DNA from: PALSA-911 sp963743035
GTDB taxonomy: Bacteria > Pseudomonadota > Alphaproteobacteria > Acetobacterales > Acetobacteraceae
NCBI GenBank assembly: GCA_963743035.1
Contig: CAVUOB010000014.1
Location: forward strand, 27,461 to 91,460
DNA length: 64,000 nt
Direction of reading: 5' to 3'
In this document: in pieces, positions 49,833 through 58,807 of the stretch
Numbering within the stretch: position 1 is the stretch's first letter
Layout of the letters: every line of letters starts with the position of its first letter
Position numbers and translations under genes: made by a program
Notes under the pieces: generated by a model
Database searches by the model: none
What the model was told of the DNA's origin: nothing
Seen by the model: only the letters and a program-made list of their open reading frames with translations

Positions 49833-51042
49833 TTGCCGGCCGACGCGCCGGCGGCTGCAGCGGACCCCACCGGACCCGTTTCCAGCGAGCCTGTCGCGAC
49901 AGACCACGCACCGGCGGCGGCCGAGACACCACCGCCGGCGCCCCCTGATCCACCAGATACGGATCCACCAGATACGGATCCGCCAAACACCGATCCACCG
50001 AACACAGATCCGGCAACCGAGGCGCCCCCACCGGTCCCTCACCCCCGGCTCCTGCGCCGCATCCTGCGTGGACTGGCGATGGCCGGCGTGCTGCTCGGCG
50101 TCAGCCTCGGCGCCCTGGCGCTGTATGCGCAGCGCATGTTCAACATGCCCGGACCACTGCCCGCCACGCTGAACGTGGTGGTGCCGCGCGGCGGGCTCGA
50201 TCCGATCTCCGAGCGGCTGCTGGCCCAGGATGTCATCGCCTTCAGGCGTAACTTCCAGATCGCCGCCCTGCTGACCCGCGGCGAAGGCCCGGTGCGCGCC
50301 GGCGAGTTCGCCTTTCCCGCCCACGCCTCGCTGCGCGAGGTGCTGACGGTGCTGCGCACCGCGCGCCCGGTGCAGCACAGCCTGACCATCCCCGAAGGCC
50401 TTACCGGCAAGCAGATCCAGGCCATCCTGGCGCATACCGAAGCCCTGTCCGGCCCGCTGGAGTCCGTGGAGGAAGGCAGCTTGCTGCCGCAGACCTATCA
50501 GTTCGAGCTTGGCACGCCTCCGGGCGCGGTGCTGGCGCGCGCGCGTATCGCGATGGCCCGGGCGCTGCAGCAGGAATGGGCCGTCCGCGCGCCGGACCTG
50601 CCGCTGGCCTCCGCGCAGGAGGCGCTGGTGCTGGCCAGCATCGTGGAGCGGGAAACCGCGATCGCGGAGGAGCGCCCGCTGATCGCCGCGGTGTTCCTGA
50701 ACCGGCTGAAGCGCGGCATGAAGCTGCAATCGGATCCGACGGTGATCTACGCCGCCTCCGCCGGCGGTCGGCACGCTGGACCATGCGCTGACCCGCGCCG
50801 AACTGGACCACGACGACCCGTACAACACCTACCGCGTCCGCGGCCTGCCGCCCGGGCCGATCTGCGCGCCAGGCATCGCCAGCCTGCACGCGGTGCTGCA
50901 TCCGGCCGCCACCGACGATCTCTATTTCGTCGCCGACGGCACCGGCCGGCATGTGTTTGCTCACACGCTGGAGGAGCATAACCGCAACGTCGCCCGCTGG
51001 CGGGCCGGAGCGGGGACGCCGGCAGGCGCCGCGCCACGCTGA
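49833..51042 (+). CDS. mltG: Endolytic murein transglycosylase MltG, one-base frameshift
   Basis: Inner-membrane enzyme that cuts nascent peptidoglycan strands and so sets glycan length. About 403 aa after removal of one extra base near 50766. An unusual N-terminal cytosolic part of about 65 residues contains DPPDT/DPPNT repeats, then a single membrane helix (MAGVLLGVSLGALALYAQ), a LysM-like region, and the YceG domain with the catalytic Glu in LASIVERET and SDPTVIYA. The second frame supplies TLDHALTRAELDHDDPYNTYRVRGLPPGPI. The proposed start is TTG one base after the fabF stop, so translation is coupled. This is the normal alphaproteobacterial position. Confidence 0.92.
49947..50017 (+). 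repeat. Tandem 15-bp repeats encoding DPPDT/DPPNT in mltG
   Basis: GATCCACCAGATACG is repeated with small changes (GATCCGCCAAACACC, GATCCACCGAACACA) about four to five times, giving Asp-Pro-Pro-(Asp/Asn)-Thr units in the cytosolic N-terminus of MltG. The repeat number is likely to vary between strains. Confidence 0.75.
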
Positions 51043-51126
51043 ACTAGCCGCCGGGCGTTGCAGAGGCCGGGGTTCGCAGAAGCGGGGGTCACTGTTAGAA
51101 GGCCGGGAAACCGGAGATCGCATCGA

Positions 51127-52032
51127 ATGACTAGGCCTGCCCCCCCCGCGCTCGCGTCAATGACCGGATTCGCCCGCAGCGAGGGCGCCGAAGGCGGTGT
51201 GACCTGGGCATGGGAGCTGCGCAGCGTCAACGGACGGGGGCTCGACCTGCGCTTCCGCCTGCCGCCCGGGCTCGACACGCTGGAGCCGGCCCTGCGCGAC
51301 CTCGCCGGCAAGGCGCTCAGGCGCGGCAACGTCACCGCCAATCTGACGGTCAAGCGCGAGGAAGCGCTGCAATTGCTGCCCGACGCGGCGGCGCTGGAGC
51401 GCATGCTGGGCCTGGCGCTGGAGCTGCACGCACGCATCCCCGGCAGCCCCCCGCCGAGCGCCGAGGCGCTGCTGGCGCTGCCCGGCGTGCTCCGCCAGGC
51501 CAGCGCGGAACAGACCGAGGCGGCGGTGGCCGCCACGGAGGCGGCGGTGCGCGCCGGCTTCGCCGCGGCGCTCGATCAGCTCGTCACCGCGCGGCGCAAC
51601 GAGGGCGCGCGGCTGCAGGCAACCCTGGCCGCGCAGCTGGCGGAGATCGCAGCACTCCGCGCCCGGGCCGCGGACGAGGCGGCCGACCAGCCGGCGCTGC
51701 AGCAGGCCAGGATGCTGACCAATCTGCGCGCGCTGCTGGCCGATCAGCCGAACCTGCCGGAAGAACGCATCGCCCAGGAGGTCGCGCTGCTGGCCGCCAA
51801 ATCGGACGTGCGCGAGGAGCTGGACCGGCTGGACGCGCATCTGCACGCCGCCCACGCCCTGTTGGCCGAGGCCGAGAACATCGGCCGGCGCTTCGATTTC
51901 CTGGTGCAGGAGTTCAACCGAGAGGCGAACACGCTGTGCAGCAAATCCGCCAGCGTGGCGCTGACCGCCACCGGCCTGAAGCTGAAGGCCACGATCGAGC
52001 AGCTGCGCGAGCAGGTGCAGAACATCGAATGA
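51127..52032 (+). CDS. yicC: YicC-family endoribonuclease
   Basis: A 301-aa protein of the YicC family. The N-terminal domain starts ASMTGFARSEGA, followed by the conserved WELRSVNGRGLDLRFRLPPG; the C-terminal DUF1732-like region contains EERIAQEVALLAAKSDVREELDRLDAH and the end FLVQEFNREANTLCSKS. YicC-type proteins act on small RNAs or as RNase partners. The ATG at 51127 was chosen over an upstream in-frame start at 51058 because the family motif begins ten residues in. Its stop overlaps the gmk start (ATGA). Confidence 0.93.
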   Translation: MTRPAPPALASMTGFARSEGAEGGVTWAWELRSVNGRGLDLRFRLPPGLDTLEPALRDLAGKALRRGNVTANLTVKREEALQLLPDAAALERMLGLALELHARIPGSPPPSAEALLALPGVLRQASAEQTEAAVAATEAAVRAGFAAALDQLVTARRNEGARLQATLAAQLAEIAALRARAADEAADQPALQQARMLTNLRALLADQPNLPEERIAQEVALLAAKSDVREELDRLDAHLHAAHALLAEAENIGRRFDFLVQEFNREANTLCSKSASVALTATGLKLKATIEQLREQVQNIE

Positions 52033-52670
52033 TCCGGCCCGTGAACAGGATCCGCCGCCGTGGCGTCTGCCTGGTGATCGCCGCGCCCTCCGGCGGCGGC
52101 AAGGGCGCGATCACCCAGGCGCTGCTGGCCGAAGAAACCGAACTGTCGTTGTCGATCAGCGTCACCACCCGCCAGCCGCGCGGCGGCGAGCAGCATGGCG
52201 TGCACTACCATTTCATCGACCAGACGCGCTTCGACGCGATGGCCGAGGCCGGTGAGCTGCTGGAATATGCCCGCGTGTTCGGGCGCAACAACTACGGCAC
52301 GCCGCGCGCGCCGGTACAGGAAGCCCTCGCCGCCGGACGGGACGTGATCTTCGACATCGACTGGCAGGGCTACCGCCAGCTGCGCGAGGCGTTGCCGGCC
52401 GACGTGGTAGGGGTGTTCCTGCTGCCGCCGTCGATGCAGGAGCTGGAACGCAGGCTGCGCGGCCGGGGCACAGACACGGAGACCGAGATCGCCCAGCGCA
52501 TGGCGACCGCGCATAGCGAGATCTCGCACTGGATCGAGTTCGACCACGTGGTGCTGAACGACGACTTCCCGACCACGCTCGCCGCGGTGCGGGCGATCCT
52601 GCTGGCGGCGCGGCTGAGCACCGAGCGGCAGACCGGAATAGCCGATTTCGTCGCCCAGTTGGGCGCCTGA
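52029..52670 (+). CDS. gmk: Guanylate kinase
   Basis: Phosphorylates GMP to GDP with ATP. A 213-aa protein: the P-loop is IAAPSGGGKGAIT (a Gly-rich variant of SGAGKS), followed by SISVTTRQPRGGEQHGVHYHFI with the GMP-binding residues, GELLEYARVFGRNNYGTP, VIFDIDWQG and LRGRGTDTETEIAQRM. The P-loop Thr/Ser is replaced by Gly-Ala (GGGKGAI), seen in several alphaproteobacterial GMP kinases. Coupled to yicC by an ATGA overlap. Convergent with rsmA, which has no spacing because its reading frame runs on. Confidence 0.95.
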   Translation: MIRPVNRIRRRGVCLVIAAPSGGGKGAITQALLAEETELSLSISVTTRQPRGGEQHGVHYHFIDQTRFDAMAEAGELLEYARVFGRNNYGTPRAPVQEALAAGRDVIFDIDWQGYRQLREALPADVVGVFLLPPSMQELERRLRGRGTDTETEIAQRMATAHSEISHWIEFDHVVLNDDFPTTLAAVRAILLAARLSTERQTGIADFVAQLGA

Positions 52671-52697
52671 CTTTATCGGCCCAGCTGGGCGCCTGAC

Positions 52698-53523
52698 CTA
52701 CGGCCCCCGCCTCCGCCGTCAACAGCCTGGCCAGGCGGTCGAATTCGGCCACCGACAAGGTCTCCGCCCGCCGCTCGGGCGCGATGCCGGCCCGCTCCAG
52801 CAGGGCGCCGCCGCCCAGCGGCTTCAGGGCCCCGCGCAACATCTTCCGTCGCTGCCCGAACGCCGCCGCGGTCAGCCGCTCCATCGTCGCGAACAGCGCG
52901 GGCTCCGGCTGCGCCGGGCGCGGCACCAGGCCAACCACGGCGGAAAACACCTTCGGCGGCGGCACGAAGGCCTCCGGCGGAATGCGCAGCGCCAGATCGG
53001 TCGCGCAGATCCACTGCGCCAGCACCGACAGCCGCCCGTAGGCCGGTGTGTCCGGCAAGGCGCAGATGCGCTCGGCGACCTCCAGCTGGAACATCAGCGT
53101 CATCCGCTCGAACGCCGCCGCCTGGCGCAGCCAGCCGATCAGCAGCGGCGTGGCGACGTTATAGGGAAGATTGGCGATGATCTGCCGCGGCGCCGGGACC
53201 AGCCGCGCGAGATCGAGCGTCAGGGCATCCGCCTCGATCACCCGCAGCCGCCCGCCGGCTTCGGCGGCCAGCTCCTCGATCGCTCCCACCGCGCGCGGGT
53301 CGAGCTCGATCGCCGTCACACCCGCCGCCCCGCTCTCCAGCAGAACCCGCGTCAGCCCCCCCGGCCCCGGCCCAACCTCGATCACCTGCCGACCATTCAG
53401 GGACCCGGCCGAACGCACGATCCGCCCGATCAGATTGGCATCCAGCAGAAAATGCTGCCCAAGCTTGCGCCTGGCATCCAACCCATGCCGCGCGATCACG
53501 TCGCGCAGCGGCGCGAACGTCAT
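52698..53523 (-). CDS. rsmA: 16S rRNA (adenine-N6) dimethyltransferase, stop lost by one extra base
   Basis: Methylates two adjacent adenines near the 3' end of 16S rRNA (KsgA). Key motifs: RRKLGQHFLLDANLI, VIEVGPGPGGLTRVLL (SAM), IELDPRAV, IEADAL, IIANLPYNVATPLL (catalytic NLPY) and a VPPPKVFSAVV segment. The frame remains open after LLTAEAG and would run 160 residues antisense through gmk. If the five-base C run at 52704-52708 had four bases, the frame would end at once at TAG (52698), giving 274 aa, the normal length. I take that as the true end. Confidence 0.9.
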
Positions 53524-53525
53524 GG

Positions 53526-53782
53526 TTGGGGGGTGGGTTGGAGGCAGTAAGCAAGGCCAGGGGCGCTGCCCCTGGACCCCGCCAGGGGATGGTCATCCCC
53601 TGGACCCCTTAGACGGGTTTGTCGAAGAGGGGGCGGAACCGACGGAGCGGCAGCAACTGCACGGATATGCCCCCTCTTCGACAAAACCACCCGAGGGATG
53701 CAAGGGACGACTGTCCCTTGCTGGGGGTCCAGGGGGCAAAGCCCCCTGGCCTTACTTGCTGCCTCCAAACCCCACCCCCCAA
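53526..53782. repeat. 257-bp nested palindromic intergenic element, full copy 2
   Basis: Inverted repeat over its whole length. The outer arms, beginning TTGGGGGGTGGG on the left and ending CCCACCCCCCAA on the right, contain GGAGGCAGTAAGCAAGGCC and its near-complement GGCCTTACTTGCTGCCTCC. Inside each arm are small hairpins such as CCAGGGGC/GCCCCTGG, CCAGGGGATGGTCATCCCCTGG and AAGGGACGACTGTCCCTT. The core stem TGTCGAAGAGGGGGC (53620-53634) pairs with 53669-53683. Next to it GGAACCGAC is the reverse of the loop sequence of copy 1. It lies between surA and rsmA. Confidence 0.85.
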
Positions 53783-53785
53783 GCA

Positions 53786-55180
53786 TCAGGCCGTGCCGCT
53801 GCGCTGTTCGATGGTAGCGCGGCGGCGGAGGTCGCGGAGCATTTGGCGCGACAGCAATTCGACGCGTTCGTTGATCATCTGCGCCTCGATTTCCTTGGCG
53901 CTCTGGTGGGCGATGTTCTTCTGCTCGCGCGCGCAGACGATGATCACGGCGATCCCGTCCGTGGCAACCAGCGGCTGGGTGGCGCGGTCGAGCGGCAGGG
54001 TGGTCAGCGTTTCCTTGAACTGCGGCGGGGTGACGTTTTCGAGGCGGATGTCGCCGGGGTTTGCCGGGCGGGGGGATTTGTTCGCCGCGGCGGCGGCTTC
54101 CATCGCGTCGCAGCTATGGATGCTGGCGCTGAGCGCCTTGGCCTTCTCCAGCGTCTGGCGCTGCTGGTCGGTGGGCTGGCTGGGATTGAGCGGCGAGGAG
54201 AACGGCAGGAACACCTGGCGCAGCGACACCATGGTGGCGAGTTCGTTGCCCAGTTCGCGGCGCGCGGCCAGCCGGATGATGGAGAAGCCGCCGGGAACCT
54301 TCAGCGCGTTGCTGATGGCGCCGATGGGCATCTGCTGGGCGACGCGCAGCACTTCAGGGTCGAGCTGGTTTTCCTGCAGCCAGCCGAGGTCGCCGCCCTG
54401 CAGGGCGGTCTGGCTCTGGCTGAACTGCGCGGCGACGATCTGGAACGGCGCACCGGCACGCAGCTGGCCGACCACGGTCTCGGCGAAGCGCTCGGCATCC
54501 GCGGCGTGGGTGGGATCCTCGACCGGGATGAAGATCTCCAGGATGCGGTATTCGGGCTTGCCGGTCTGCTTGTCCTGTAGCTTCTGCAATTCCTCGATCT
54601 CGCCGGGCGGGATCTGGATGCGTTCGCCGATCTGCTGGTGCAGCACCTGGCTCCAGGCCATCTGGGCGCGGATCTGGTCGATCAGGGTGCGCATGCCGGT
54701 TCCGTCGGCGGACAGGCGCTGGCGCAGCGCGCCCGGCGGCATGTTGTTGCGCGTCTCGATCTCGCGGATGGCGTTGGCGATTTCCTTGTCCTGCACCACG
54801 ATCTTGCGGCGTTGCGCCTCCTGCAGGCGGAGCCGCTCCTCGATCAGCTGGCGGGTGATCTGCGGCCGCAGCCGGGTCAGCACGTCGGGCGTGATCGGCA
54901 TGCCCGTGGACAGCGCGAACAGGCGCCCCCGGCTGGTGACGTCGGCATTGGTGATCACGTCGCCGTTGACCACGGAGACGATGCCGGTGGCGGCCCCCGG
55001 CGGGGAGGTGGCGGGCTTGCCGCCCGGAGCATGGGGCGCCGGCGACGTCGCCGCCCCGGGCGTACCCGCCGGCGCACCCACCGGTGCGGCCTGCAGGGCG
55101 TGCGAGGCCATGGCCAGCAGCAGCCAGGCGTATGGTGCGGCGAAGGCGATGCGGTAGAGCGGGCGAAGCGAAGCAGACAT
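53786..55180 (-). CDS. surA: Periplasmic peptidyl-prolyl isomerase/chaperone SurA
   Basis: Chaperone for outer-membrane proteins such as LptD. The 464-aa protein starts with a signal peptide (SASLRPLYRIAFAAPYAWLLLAMASHALQAA), followed by an Ala/Pro/Gly-rich linker, a SurA_N region (IVSVVNGDVITNADV, RQLIEERLRLQEAQRR) and a parvulin domain (YRILEIFIPVED, AAQFSQSQTALQGGDLGWL, GGFSIIRLAARR). A second parvulin-like part continues toward the C-terminus. The start at 55180 is the second ATG; the frame is open from 55201. It lies between lptD and a palindrome, in its usual place. Confidence 0.93.
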   Translation of the reverse strand: MSASLRPLYRIAFAAPYAWLLLAMASHALQAAPVGAPAGTPGAATSPAPHAPGGKPATSPPGAATGIVSVVNGDVITNADVTSRGRLFALSTGMPITPDVLTRLRPQITRQLIEERLRLQEAQRRKIVVQDKEIANAIREIETRNNMPPGALRQRLSADGTGMRTLIDQIRAQMAWSQVLHQQIGERIQIPPGEIEELQKLQDKQTGKPEYRILEIFIPVEDPTHAADAERFAETVVGQLRAGAPFQIVAAQFSQSQTALQGGDLGWLQENQLDPEVLRVAQQMPIGAISNALKVPGGFSIIRLAARRELGNELATMVSLRQVFLPFSSPLNPSQPTDQQRQTLEKAKALSASIHSCDAMEAAAAANKSPRPANPGDIRLENVTPPQFKETLTTLPLDRATQPLVATDGIAVIIVCAREQKNIAHQSAKEIEAQMINERVELLSRQMLRDLRRRATIEQRSGTA

Positions 55181-55304
55181 ATTCTGTATTCCTGATCTCA
55201 CGGCGCCATGACGGACCCGCTGTCGAAAGCCGCAATCGAAGCGGGGTTCCCCGTGATGTTCAAACCCCGGTGATCGGATCTCTGCGGCAACCGGGCCTTG
55301 GCTG

Positions 55305-57563
55305 TCAAAGAGCTTTGTAGCCGAACTGGCCGATGGTCTTGAAGGTCATCTGAATCAAAACCGTGGTCGCCCCGTTATCGCCGTTATACGAGGTATATCG
55401 CTTGTACAATATCGCCTGCAGGATGTAGCACTCGTCCTCGTAGGCGGCATTGGCGCCGACGGTGACGAACTGGCCGTTGGTCAGGTTGCGCCGCACATAG
55501 GCGCCGAAGCGATACGCGTCGATCCGGGAGTTCGCCGCCAGCGTGACCTCGTTGCGCGGCGACGTATAGCCGGAGGAGGCGGGCGGCGGCGGCGGCTGGT
55601 TGTAGAAATTATACGGATCATAGGTGGTGTAGATATAGCCGCCGCTGATTTGCAGCTTCGGGCCGCCGACGGTGGCCAGGGCATCGGAGAAGCGGGTGGC
55701 GCCCGAATTCTTGTCCAGCCGGGTGCGGTAGGTCAGGTTCAGCCAGGTGGTGGGAGCGAAGCTCGCGCGCGCGACGATGTCGGAGACGGTATCGCGCAGG
55801 CCGGAGCTGACCGGCATGATCGTGTCGGTTTCGGTCTGGTAGGACTGGCCGACGAACGCGTCGAAGGTGGTGCCGCCCAGGTACCAGGTGCCCTGCAGCG
55901 CCGCATTCAGCCGCGTGCCGCCCTCGAGCCGGTCGATGCCGGGGAAGCGGTTGAAGCCGAACAGGTTCTGGTCGGTGAACTCGAGGTCCAGGCTGTCCTC
56001 GTTCGGGATCGTGGTCAGCTGGCTGTCGCCGGCCCGGGGCGCGACGACGAGCTGGATCCGGGGTTCGATCACCTGGCTGCCCCAGTCGCCGCTGTCGCGC
56101 ACGAACGGCCAGCGGAAATCCACCGCGACCTGCGGCAGCGCGCGCGCGGTCGAGTTGGATGTCAGCGGCGAGAAATTCGGCTGTTCGTTCAGATGGGTCG
56201 CGTTGTAGGCGGCCGCGTCGCCGTGCAGGGTGATCTTCCAGAGATCGCCCAGCGCACCGGTGAACGGCCGTTCCCAGTCCAGCGTCAGGTTGGCGCGCTG
56301 GGTATTGGTGCCGGTCGTGCGCAGGATGTTGAACGCCCCGGCATTGGCCGACAGCCGGCCGCCGAGATCGTCGAGCTGGCCGAAGTAGTTGTAGGAGTAG
56401 CGCGGCATCACCACCGGCAACGTGCTGTCCACGATGGTGCTGGACAGGCCCTGGTAGGCACGCGCGTCCAGCCTGGTGTAGGCGCCCTGGCCGAAGCCCT
56501 CGATGTAGGCCTGGCTGCTCAGGATGTTCGGATCGCCCGACAGGTACGAGCTGAGGCTGAAATTGCGCACATAGTCGGAGGAGGACGCACGGTTGAGATC
56601 GAAGCCGTAGCGCCACGTGTCGTCGTAGTTGAACCTTCCCTTGGCGTAGATCGAACCCTGCGCCTGGCCGTTGACGTCGGCGCCGGAGCCGAAGATCGAC
56701 AACGTGCCGGCGTTGAAGCGGCGTCGGTACTCGCCGCTGAGCTGCATGCCGGACTGGGTGGTGACCATCGGCGTCAGGGTCACATCCGACTGGTCGTCGA
56801 GCACCCAGTAATACGGCTGGGCGAAGAAGGCGCCGAGATGCTTGCTCGAGCCGAACGAGGGCAGCAGCAGGCCGGACGCGCGCTTCACCGACGGATCGGG
56901 GTGCCAGAAATACGGGAAATACCCGATCGGCACGCCGTACATCTCCATCACCGCGTCGTAATACTCGATCTTCTTGTTCTCGGTGTCCTGCACCGCCGAC
57001 AGCGCGCGGATCTGCCAGAGCGGCGGCCGGGTGGGGTCTTCGGCGCACAGGTTGCAGGTGGTGTAGACGACCCGGCTCAGCTCGTTGATCGTCCCCCCGG
57101 TGCGCCGGGCGCCGTTGGCGGCGAGCCGGCCGTTTTCCGCCAGCCTGGTGCGCATGCCGCGCAGCACGCCGTCGCGCATCGCGTCGGTCAGCTCGGCGTA
57201 ATCGGAAAACACGGTGTCGTTCGGCTCGAACAGCACGACATTGCCGAAGGCGGCGGCGACGTCGGTGTTGCGGTCGTAGACGATCTTGTCGGCGCGGAGC
57301 ACGTGGTCGCCCTGCCAGGCCTCGACATGGCCGCTGGCGGTGACGATGCCGGCCTCGCGGTCGTATTCCACCTTGTCGGCGATGAAGGTCACCGGCTGGT
57401 TGCGGCTGACCGGCGTGGTGCCGAGGCCGCCACCGCCGAGCAGCGACTGGGCGTGCGCGACGCCCGCGCCGGCAGGCAGCAGCGCGATCAGCAGAACGAG
57501 GCCGATGCGGCATGAAATCGGGAGATCAGAAAAACGGCCGGAAGGCATCCGCAACTTATCCAT
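55305..57563 (-). CDS. lptD: LPS-assembly outer-membrane protein LptD
   Basis: Outer-membrane beta barrel that inserts lipopolysaccharide into the outer leaflet. 752 aa with a signal peptide (ISCRIGLVLLIALLPAGAGVAHA), an N-terminal OstA/LptA-like jellyroll (VTFIADKVEYDREAGIVTASGHVEAWQG split over DRNTDVAAAFGNVVL), the YTTCNLCAEDP Cys pair needed for the disulfide, PVIGYFPYFWHPDP-type motif (GVPIGYFPYFWHPD), and a long C-terminal barrel. A second cysteine near the end is EDECYILQ. The typical FKxxF end is replaced by QFGYKAL. Its start overlaps the lptG stop by eight bases. Confidence 0.94.
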   Translation of the reverse strand: MDKLRMPSGRFSDLPISCRIGLVLLIALLPAGAGVAHAQSLLGGGGLGTTPVSRNQPVTFIADKVEYDREAGIVTASGHVEAWQGDHVLRADKIVYDRNTDVAAAFGNVVLFEPNDTVFSDYAELTDAMRDGVLRGMRTRLAENGRLAANGARRTGGTINELSRVVYTTCNLCAEDPTRPPLWQIRALSAVQDTENKKIEYYDAVMEMYGVPIGYFPYFWHPDPSVKRASGLLLPSFGSSKHLGAFFAQPYYWVLDDQSDVTLTPMVTTQSGMQLSGEYRRRFNAGTLSIFGSGADVNGQAQGSIYAKGRFNYDDTWRYGFDLNRASSSDYVRNFSLSSYLSGDPNILSSQAYIEGFGQGAYTRLDARAYQGLSSTIVDSTLPVVMPRYSYNYFGQLDDLGGRLSANAGAFNILRTTGTNTQRANLTLDWERPFTGALGDLWKITLHGDAAAYNATHLNEQPNFSPLTSNSTARALPQVAVDFRWPFVRDSGDWGSQVIEPRIQLVVAPRAGDSQLTTIPNEDSLDLEFTDQNLFGFNRFPGIDRLEGGTRLNAALQGTWYLGGTTFDAFVGQSYQTETDTIMPVSSGLRDTVSDIVARASFAPTTWLNLTYRTRLDKNSGATRFSDALATVGGPKLQISGGYIYTTYDPYNFYNQPPPPPASSGYTSPRNEVTLAANSRIDAYRFGAYVRRNLTNGQFVTVGANAAYEDECYILQAILYKRYTSYNGDNGATTVLIQMTFKTIGQFGYKAL

Positions 57564-58725
57564 CTTCGGTGTGCAGCAGCAGCGCGAGCGCCAGCAGCAT
57601 GCCGGCCACCGCCGGCGCCCAGGCCGCGAGAACGACCGGCAGGGCGCCGGACTGGCCGAATTCCTCGGCGACCTTGGAGATGACGAACAGCACGAAGCCG
57701 GCCATCACGCCGCTGCCGATCATCCGCGCGACGCCGCCGCGCCGCGCCGGGCGCATCGAGAAGCCGGCGGAGACCAGCGCCATGGTCGCCGACAGCAGCG
57801 GCAGCGCCAGCAGGGAATGGAAATGCAACCGGTGGCGCAGCGAGGAGAAGCCGGACCGCTCCAGCAGGGAGATGAACCCCGGCAGGGCCCAGAGCGACAG
57901 CGTGTCCGGAGAGGCGAAGCTGTCCTGCACCCGCGCGACCGTCAGGTCGGTCGGCAGCATCAGCGTGCGCGGCTGGTCCGGCAGCTTGTCGGGCAGGATG
58001 ACGCGGGCGGAATCGAGCTTCCAGGCCCCTTGTTCGAGCGTGGCCCCGGTCGCCTCGATGCGCGCCAGCAGCCGGTCGCTCGCGTCGATCCGGAACACGC
58101 TGACATCCTGCGTGGTCAGTTTCTCGTCGCGCAGCTGCACGCCATGCGCATGCAGAATCGCCACCCCCGGACCGCTGGCCGAACTGGTGCCCCCAGGATT
58201 GGCCCCAGAATTGGCCCCAGGATCGGTTCCGGTCAGCTCATGGTCGGACTGGCGCAGCCAGAGCTGCCCCCCCGTCAACGCCAGCGGGCCGCCGCCGGCG
58301 CGCAGATAGGTGTTGTCCAGCACTTCCGCCCGCGCCAGCATCGCCGAGGAAAGCGGGCTCAGCCCGCCGGAGGCGAGGGCGCCGAGCATCATGGCGCAGA
58401 GCATCGGCAGCGCCAGGAACGCCCAGGCCGACACGCCGGCGGCGCGTGCGACGATCAGCTCCGAGGAACGGGTCAGCCGCCAGAAGGCGAGGATGCCGCC
58501 CAGCAGCACCGCGAAAGGCAGGATCTGGATCATCACATAGGGCAGGCGCAGCGCGGCGATCTCGCTGACCAGCGCGAAGGTCGCCTCCGGCTTGCTGGCG
58601 GAACGGCGCAGCAATTCGATGAAATCGAACATCGCCACGAGGCTGGAGAGCGCCACCAGCATGCCGAGTGAGGCGGCGACAAACTGGCGCGAGATGTAGA
58701 TCGAGAGGGTGAGCGGCACCTTCAT
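57556..58725 (-). CDS. lptG: LPS export permease LptG
   Basis: Inner-membrane subunit of the LptB2FG exporter that extracts LPS. 389 aa with three N-terminal membrane helices (VAASLGMLVALSSLVAMFDFIELL and others), a periplasmic jellyroll domain of about 170 residues in the middle, and three C-terminal helices. Typical fragments are RSSELIVARAAGVSAW, LPYVMIQILPFAVLLGGILAF and PGFISLLERSG. The periplasmic domain has a small Gly/Asn/Pro insertion (DPGANSGANPGG). It follows lptF and runs into lptD by overlap. Confidence 0.93.
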   Translation of the reverse strand: MKVPLTLSIYISRQFVAASLGMLVALSSLVAMFDFIELLRRSASKPEATFALVSEIAALRLPYVMIQILPFAVLLGGILAFWRLTRSSELIVARAAGVSAWAFLALPMLCAMMLGALASGGLSPLSSAMLARAEVLDNTYLRAGGGPLALTGGQLWLRQSDHELTGTDPGANSGANPGGTSSASGPGVAILHAHGVQLRDEKLTTQDVSVFRIDASDRLLARIEATGATLEQGAWKLDSARVILPDKLPDQPRTLMLPTDLTVARVQDSFASPDTLSLWALPGFISLLERSGFSSLRHRLHFHSLLALPLLSATMALVSAGFSMRPARRGGVARMIGSGVMAGFVLFVISKVAEEFGQSGALPVVLAAWAPAVAGMLLALALLLHTEDG

Positions 58726-58807
58726 CGGACGGCACCGTCAGCAGGGGCGAAACCGAAAGCGCGGGCTGGGCGGAGCACCGGCTGCCGGGCAGGTATCCTC
58801 GGCCGAT

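Noticed and set aside
52213..52697. A genuine long C-terminal extension of RsmA
   Set aside because: The extension is antisense to gmk, Arg/Ser/Pro-rich and vanishes with one base fewer in a five-C run.
55650..57515. A 621-codon plus-strand frame opposite lptD
   Set aside because: Antisense shadow of lptD; lptD itself has a signal peptide, the Cys pair and a beta barrel.
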